A stretch of DNA of 10,130 bases, from positions 1-10,130 of the forward strand of contig DATKZS010000212.1 of the NCBI GenBank assembly GCA_035527835.1, given 5' to 3'. The position numbers and the translations under genes are program-made. Below, in pieces: positions 6,077 through 10,130 of this stretch. The notes below the pieces were generated by a model. The model did not search any database. It was not told the DNA's origin and saw nothing but the letters and a program-made list of their open reading frames with translations. Numbering within the stretch: position 1 is the stretch's first letter; each line of letters starts with the position of its first letter. This DNA is from DATKZS01 sp035527835 [NCBI: bacterium]. GTDB lineage: Bacteria; RBG-13-61-14.

Positions 6077-7595
6077 CCTTTCTTTGCAACTCGTCCCATC
6101 GCTCGAAGTCCTGCTCCAGATGCCGGTACAACTGCTTGAACATCTCGAACCGCTCGCGATAGAACGCGGTCTTTTCAAGGTCCGGCTCGAACACGCGCTC
6201 GACCTCGATCATCTTGGCGGCCGCGCTTAAATCCTTGACCGCGCCCGCGGCCTTCATTCCTAGTATAGCGGCGCCCAGCGCGGAGTTCTCGCGGGCGCGG
6301 GTGAGCGACACGGCCGTGCCCAGCATGTCCGCCAGGAGCTGCACCCACGCGGCGGAGCGCGTGAAGCCGCCGCTGGCCCGGACCTCGCTCACGCCGCCGG
6401 GCGAGCCGGCAAGCAGCTCGTGGAGCAGGGCCATGCTCATGCAGATGCCTTCGAGCACGGCGCGGGCCAAGTGGGCCTGGCCGTGGTGGGGGCCGAGCCC
6501 GAAAAAGACGCCGCGGGCCTTCGGGTCCCAGTAAGGCGTGCGCTCGCCGTGAAGATAAGGGAGGAAGATGAGACCCTGGGCGCCGGGCCCCGCGGTCTCG
6601 GCGAGCGCGATGATGCGCTCGTAAGGCTCGGCTCCCTGGGCCATGGCGCGGTCGCGGAGGTCGGAGAGGACCTGGTCGCGCAGCCAGCGGAGAATGATGC
6701 CTCCGCTGTTGATGGCGCCGCCGGCGTACCAGAACTGGTCGGCGAGGTAATAGAGCCAGACTTTGGCCGCGGGGTCGAGCCAGGGGGAGGCGAGGACCTT
6801 GCGCATGGCGCCGGAGGTCCCGATGGTGGCGGCGGCCTGTCCGGGCAGTATGGCGCCGGAGCCCAAGTTGGCGAGTCCGCCGTCGCCGGCGCCGGGGACC
6901 ACGGGGATTCCCGCGGGCAGGCCGAGCGCGGCGGCGGGCCCGGGCAGCAGTCCGCCGGCGGCCCGGTCCGGGTCGCAAAGTCGTGGCAGGCGCTCGGCCC
7001 CGATGCCGATGGCGTCCAAGGTGGGCGCGTCCCATTCCAGGCGGCGGGCGTCGAGCAGGCCGTTCGAGCTCGCGTGAGAGCGGTCTGAGACCCATTGCCC
7101 GGTGAGCCGATGGATGACCGCGTCCTTGATGGACACGAACTTCGCGGCGCTCTGGAAAACCTCGGGCGCGTTTTCCTTAAGCCAGGAAATTTTCGCGGGG
7201 TAATACAGGGCGGTGGCGGGGCAGCCGGTGCGCTGGAAAATGTCGGCGCCGTCACGGCGGGCAAGCTCCTTGGCCTGCGCGGCGGCCCTGCCGTCGGCCC
7301 AGGTGAACATGCGGGTGAGCGGCCGGCCGTCCTTGTCCACCGCCATCATGCCGTGCATGGCGGCGGAAAAGGACACGGCGCGCAGTCGCGAAGTCTCGAT
7401 GCCGGCAAGGGCCTCACGCACGGCCGCGGCCATGCACTCCCAGACTTCCTCCGGGTCCTGCTCCTGCCGGTCCGGCCCCGGCTGATGCACGCGGCACCCG
7501 GCGCTGCCCGTTGCCATCTCCCGGGCGCGCTCATCCGCCGCCACGGCCTTGACCGCCGACGTGCCCAGATCAATTCCCAGAAACAGGCCACTCAA
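6054..7595 (-). CDS. gntK: Gluconokinase, FGGY family
   Basis: This enzyme phosphorylates D-gluconate with ATP to 6-phosphogluconate, the substrate of the gnd enzyme in the same cluster. The 513 residues match the length of the FGGY gluconokinase of Bacillus subtilis as I remember it, and many motifs agree. These are the phosphate-1 motif LGIDLGTSAVKAV (6-18), FSAAMHGM (76-83), FTWADGRA (97-104), PAKISWL (133-139), GAGDGGLANLG with catalytic D238, the nucleotide-binding TIGTSGAMR (257-265), GGAINSGGIILRW (292-304), and later PYLHGERTPYWDPKARG and ASGGFTRSAAW. This fits gluconokinase better than xylulokinase or glycerol kinase. The start is TTG at 7595. GAGGTG (7602-7607) sits six bases upstream, and the ATG just upstream runs into a stop after five codons. 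The final residues PQMNAD and the stop codon are encoded by the palindromic repeat at 5995-6076, so the natural C-terminus was altered by its insertion. Confidence 0.93.
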   Translation of the reverse strand: MSGLFLGIDLGTSAVKAVAADERAREMATGSAGCRVHQPGPDRQEQDPEEVWECMAAAVREALAGIETSRLRAVSFSAAMHGMMAVDKDGRPLTRMFTWADGRAAAQAKELARRDGADIFQRTGCPATALYYPAKISWLKENAPEVFQSAAKFVSIKDAVIHRLTGQWVSDRSHASSNGLLDARRLEWDAPTLDAIGIGAERLPRLCDPDRAAGGLLPGPAAALGLPAGIPVVPGAGDGGLANLGSGAILPGQAAATIGTSGAMRKVLASPWLDPAAKVWLYYLADQFWYAGGAINSGGIILRWLRDQVLSDLRDRAMAQGAEPYERIIALAETAGPGAQGLIFLPYLHGERTPYWDPKARGVFFGLGPHHGQAHLARAVLEGICMSMALLHELLAGSPGGVSEVRASGGFTRSAAWVQLLADMLGTAVSLTRARENSALGAAILGMKAAGAVKDLSAAAKMIEVERVFEPDLEKTAFYRERFEMFKQLYRHLEQDFERWDELQRKEPQMNAD

Positions 7596-7656
7596 TATTC
7601 ACACCTCATGTGGAAAACCATCACCTCTGGTTCAGCCCTCGCTCCCCTCTTCACAT

Positions 7657-7742
7657 TATATTTCGCACAGAGACACAGAGAACACAGAGTATAATATATT
7701 TTTAATTTTTCTCCGTGCCTCCGTGTCTCCGTGCGAGATATA
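7657..7742. repeat. Imperfect palindrome of 8-bp units between nadE and gntK
   Basis: The left arm 7657-7689 and right arm 7711-7742 are inverted copies around a 21-bp AT-rich loop. The right arm contains three 8-bp units, CTCCGTGC, CTCCGTGT and CTCCGTGC (7711-7734). The left arm has the matching units of CACAGAG type, with one extra A. Arm differences are mostly A in one arm against the C-containing complement in the other. In minus-strand (operon-sense) RNA these pair as G-U, while in plus-strand RNA they would be A-C mismatches. The outer left edge contains ATTATA (7655-7660), an exact TATAAT on the minus strand facing gntK. The element fills half of the 164-bp nadE-gntK gap; the remainder (7596-7656) holds only the gntK leader and SD. 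Confidence 0.85.
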
Positions 7743-7759
7743 AAAACTCCAATGCCCCT

Positions 7760-9469
7760 TCACCGCGGCCGGTAGCGGTTGGTGATGGGCAGGCGGCGGT
7801 CGCGGCCAAAGGCCTTGGGCGTGATCTTGACGCCGGGGGGCGCCTGCCGGCGCTTGTACTCGTTGCGGTCCACCAGCGCGATGACCTCGCGCACGGTCCG
7901 GGCGCTCAGGCCCGCGGCCACGATCTGATCGAGCGCGCGGTCCTCCTCGACGTACTCTTCCAGGATCGGGTCGAGCACCGGGTAGGGCGGCAGCGAGTCC
8001 TCGTCCTTCTGGCCGGGCCTAAGCTCGGCGGTGGGCGGACGCGCGATCACGCTCTCCGGGATCAGCTCGCGGCCCGCCCCGCGGTTCACGTGGCGCGCCA
8101 GCTCCCAGACCAGGGTCTTGGGCACGTCCTTGATCACGGCGAAGCCGCCGGCCATGTCGCCGTAGAGGGTGCAGTAGCCCACGGCCGTTTCGCTCTTGTT
8201 GCCGGTGGTGAGTACGAGCCATCCGAAGCGGTTGGATAATGCCATCAGGATGTTGCCGCGGATGCGGGCCTGCAGGTTCTCGGCCTCGACCCCGGGCCCG
8301 CCCTCTCCCAGCGCTTGTTTGAGCTCAGCCATGAACTTAATGAACACGTCCTTGATCGGCACGGTGATCAGTCTGATCCCCAGGTTTTTGGCGAGCAGCT
8401 CCGCGTCCGAGAACGTCTCGCCGGACGTGTATTGGGAGGGCATGGTGACGCCGATGACGTTGTCGCGGCCGAGCGCCTTTACCGCGAGAGCCGCCACCAG
8501 CGACGAGTCCACGCCCCCGGAAAGGCCGATCACCACCTTGGCGAAGCCGTTCTTGGTGACGTAGTCCCCGGTCCCGGTGACCAGGGCCAGATAGACCTCC
8601 TCCAGCTTGGACAGCTCCCGGCACATGGACGGCGCCACCAGCCCACGGCCGTCCGCCGCCGGCGCGGGAAGTATGATCATGCTCTTTTTCTTGCCGGCGG
8701 ATTTGGCGGCGGCGCGGGTGCCCGCGGGGACTTCGAGGTCGGTGACGAGCAGGTCCTCTTCAAAGCGGCGGGCCATGGCGATGATCCGGCCGGAAGGCAG
8801 GGCCACCAGGCTGCCGCCGTCGAACACCAGCTCGTCCTGCGCTCCGGCCAGGTTGTTGTAGCAGACCGCGGCGCCGGTGCGGCGGGCGAAGCCGGTGACG
8901 ATTTTGCGGCGCAGGTCGAGCTTGCCGGCGTCAAAGGGCGAGCCGGAGATGTTGAGCACCACTCCGGCCCGGCGGGCGCGGGCCCATTTCTCGACCCGGC
9001 CGCCCTCGATCCAGATGTCCTCGCAAATCGTGAGCATCACCCGCGCGCCGCGGAGCGCGAACAGGGCACACTCGGTCCCCGCCGTGAAATAGCGCTTCTC
9101 GTCGAACACGCCGTAGTTGGGCAGCTCGACCTTGCGGTAGATGGCGGCGATCTTCCCGGCGCTGACCACGGCCGCGGCGTTGAACACGTCACGGCCGGCG
9201 AGCTCGGGAAAGCCGATGACAACGGTGATGCCGGCGACGCGGGGCACGATGTTGTTGAGCGCCTTTTTGCAGTCCTGAAGAAAGGCCGGCTTGAGCAGCA
9301 GGTCCTCCGGCGGGTAGCCGCAGAGACAGAGCTCGGGGACCATGACCAGGTCGGCCCGCGCCGCCCGCGCTTTTTCCACGGCCCGGACGATCTTGTCCGC
9401 GTTCCTCTCAAGGTCTCCCACCGTCGGGTTGATCTGGCCCATGGCTATTCTTAAAACCGTTCCCGCCAT
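7760..9469 (-). CDS. nadE: Glutamine-dependent NAD+ synthetase
   Basis: This enzyme makes NAD+ from nicotinic acid adenine dinucleotide, ATP and glutamine, the last step of NAD synthesis. The 569 residues contain two domains. The N-terminal nitrilase-type glutaminase has the triad E46 (VPELC), K113 (YRKVELPNYGVFDE) and C149 (TICEDIW). The C-terminal ATP-pyrophosphatase synthetase has the P-loop LSGGVDSS (316-323) and the later conserved TTGNKSETAVGYCTLYGDMAGG and YPVLDPILEEY. It ends with the family's typical KRRQAPPGVKITPKAFGRDRR tail, so it is complete. A start at 9568 is possible but unlikely: the extra 33 residues are low-complexity, overlap the promoter, and begin next to the upstream terminator. 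ATG 9469 is preceded by AGGAAGAGGG and gives the family's normal N-terminus (LRIAMGQINPTVGD). It is the first gene of the minus-strand series, and its own promoter is visible. Confidence 0.96.
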   Translation of the reverse strand: MAGTVLRIAMGQINPTVGDLERNADKIVRAVEKARAARADLVMVPELCLCGYPPEDLLLKPAFLQDCKKALNNIVPRVAGITVVIGFPELAGRDVFNAAAVVSAGKIAAIYRKVELPNYGVFDEKRYFTAGTECALFALRGARVMLTICEDIWIEGGRVEKWARARRAGVVLNISGSPFDAGKLDLRRKIVTGFARRTGAAVCYNNLAGAQDELVFDGGSLVALPSGRIIAMARRFEEDLLVTDLEVPAGTRAAAKSAGKKKSMIILPAPAADGRGLVAPSMCRELSKLEEVYLALVTGTGDYVTKNGFAKVVIGLSGGVDSSLVAALAVKALGRDNVIGVTMPSQYTSGETFSDAELLAKNLGIRLITVPIKDVFIKFMAELKQALGEGGPGVEAENLQARIRGNILMALSNRFGWLVLTTGNKSETAVGYCTLYGDMAGGFAVIKDVPKTLVWELARHVNRGAGRELIPESVIARPPTAELRPGQKDEDSLPPYPVLDPILEEYVEEDRALDQIVAAGLSARTVREVIALVDRNEYKRRQAPPGVKITPKAFGRDRRLPITNRYRPR

Positions 9470-9493
9470 TCCCTCTTCCTTCCGATCAGGTGC

Positions 9494-9522
9494 ATTATGA
9501 AGAAGATCGGTGGTCAATTCAA
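9494..9522 (-). promoter_or_regulatory. sigma70-type promoter of nadE
   Basis: Reading the minus strand, TTGAAT (9522-9517) and CATAAT (9499-9494) are separated by exactly 17 nt, matching four and five of six consensus bases. Transcription would start near 9487, leaving an 18-nt leader that holds the SD before ATG 9469. The promoter lies downstream of the hairpin terminator, as expected for an independent unit. Confidence 0.6.
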
Positions 9523-9576
9523 GCTGCGGGGCCGCGGGGAATCCGGGCTGAGGGGCGGCGGGCGCCATTAAATTGA

Positions 9577-9608
9577 AACGGGAGCGGGTGTTGAGGCCCG
9601 CTCCCGTT
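9577..9608 (-). terminator. Intrinsic terminator of the dockerin-module gene
   Basis: AACGGGAGCGGG (9577-9588) and CCCGCTCCCGTT (9597-9608) form a perfect 12-bp stem with an 8-nt loop. On the minus strand the stem is followed by a T-rich tail (TTTCAATTTAAT). It lies 20 bp past the stop codon of the right-hand gene and before the nadE promoter. On the plus strand no T-tract follows, so it acts on minus-strand transcription. Confidence 0.8.
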
Positions 9609-9628
9609 CCGGGATTGTCACGCTGCGG

Positions 9629-10130
9629 TCATGGCGGGTCAACCGCGTTCAGGGTGAATGCCGGCAACAGGTCAACGTCATTCATCCATCGGCCTTTTTC
9701 TTCGGCGAGCAAGAGCCCGCAATGGGGGATTTGAGCGTTCACGATGATGGAGCCGGGGCCGGTGATGGAGAGGACGATGAAGGCGTGGCCGCCGTCAAGT
9801 TTGCCGTTGACGCCGGACACGTCGAAGCGGTTGCCCGCCGGGCCTCCGCTGTAACTGCCGTCGCCGCCGAGCAGCACGGCCGTGCCGGTGGAGCCGTCGT
9901 CAATGGAGAAGACCACGGAGAAGCCGCCCTGGTACAGCACGTTGATGAGGTTGGAGTTGCGCACCCGGACCGTCACGTGAGTGGTGCTACCCACCAGCAC
10001 GTCTCCCGCCGGCTCGTAAACCTTTTCCAGATCCGCGGCCCGGCTGTTGACCGTGCCCACCGGCATGCTCAGGATGAAGCCCCGGATGGTGACCAGGTCG
10101 CTGCCCAGGATGTAGCCGTCGGCGTCGAGG
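9629..10130 (-). CDS. C-terminal part of a protein with a dockerin-type calcium-binding module (5' end beyond window)
   Basis: The frame is open to the right edge, giving 166 residues up to TGA at 9631-9629. The first visible residues, LDADGYILGSDLVTIRGFIL, fit the dockerin type I / F-hand pattern. Aspartates occupy loop positions 3, 5 and 12, glycine position 6 and isoleucine position 8, followed by L and an amphipathic helix of the 'LxxIRxFIL' type. Loop position 1 is off the edge. About 145 residues follow, rich in V, T, S, G and N (for example HVTVRVRNSN, FSVVFSIDDGS, AFIVLSITGPGSIIVNAQI), suggesting a beta-sandwich, with no helix or anchor at the C-terminus. It is probably an extracellular or cell-surface protein, but the signal peptide and main domains would be upstream. 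The internal ATG at 10066 is not a credible start because the loop is just before it. It is a separate transcription unit from nadE. Confidence 0.7.
   Translation of the reverse strand, partial: LDADGYILGSDLVTIRGFILSMPVGTVNSRAADLEKVYEPAGDVLVGSTTHVTVRVRNSNLINVLYQGGFSVVFSIDDGSTGTAVLLGGDGSYSGGPAGNRFDVSGVNGKLDGGHAFIVLSITGPGSIIVNAQIPHCGLLLAEEKGRWMNDVDLLPAFTLNAVDPP

Noticed and set aside
6054-7595. Xylulokinase or glycerol kinase as identity of the FGGY kinase
   Set aside because: Motifs such as FSAAMHGM, FTWADGRA and GGAINSGGIILRW, together with the linked gnd gene, fit gluconokinase better.
8315-9454. 379-codon plus-strand frame opposite nadE
   Set aside because: Antisense to conserved NadE domains; the composition is that of a GC-rich shadow.
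9577-9608. The 12-bp stem as another mobile palindrome
   Set aside because: It is short, has a small loop and a T-rich tail on the minus strand, and lies just after a stop codon, so an intrinsic terminator is the simpler reading.

Overview
The window is GC-rich, gene-dense bacterial DNA. SD-type ribosome sites, non-ATG starts (GTG, TTG), a dockerin-like module outside any cellulosome context, and several families of intergenic palindromes suggest an uncultured-type, free-living heterotroph, for example from the PVC superphylum or another candidate phylum. The phylum cannot be fixed from the sequence alone. No tRNA, rRNA, CRISPR array or transposase gene was seen, and no gene-free stretch exceeds about 200 bases.

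Layout, left to right. 1-1707 (minus, cut by the left edge) is a large polytopic membrane protein resembling the YfhO family. After a 126-bp divergent gap, 1834-3030 (plus) encodes a membrane-anchored M28 zinc peptidase. It is followed in the same frame by about 170 bp of strongly coding-looking sequence with no good start codon, a probably frameshifted or truncated small membrane ORF. Converging on it from the right is a minus-strand cluster, transcribed in the order nadE (9469-7760), gntK (7595-6054), larA-like (5986-4739) and gnd (4649-3231). At the right edge is the C-terminal part of another minus-strand protein (9629-10130) that starts in the window with a calcium-binding dockerin-type loop. 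A strong intrinsic terminator and a good sigma70-like promoter separate it from nadE.

The most coherent biology is the gntK - larA-like - gnd block. The kinase closely resembles FGGY gluconokinases, and gnd is a complete decarboxylating 6-phosphogluconate dehydrogenase. The protein between them belongs to the nickel-pincer LarA racemase/epimerase superfamily, which is known to include a D-gluconate 2-epimerase. The inferred route is D-mannonate <-> D-gluconate -> 6-phosphogluconate -> ribulose 5-phosphate + CO2 + NAD(P)H. This would feed aldonates into the pentose phosphate pathway without an Entner-Doudoroff or mannonate dehydratase step.

The second notable pattern is non-coding. Each of the three gaps in the nadE-gntK-larA-gnd series is occupied by a different long palindromic repeat (7657-7742, 5995-6076, 4686-4743). 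Two of these supply the stop codon, and one also the last residues, of the adjacent gene.
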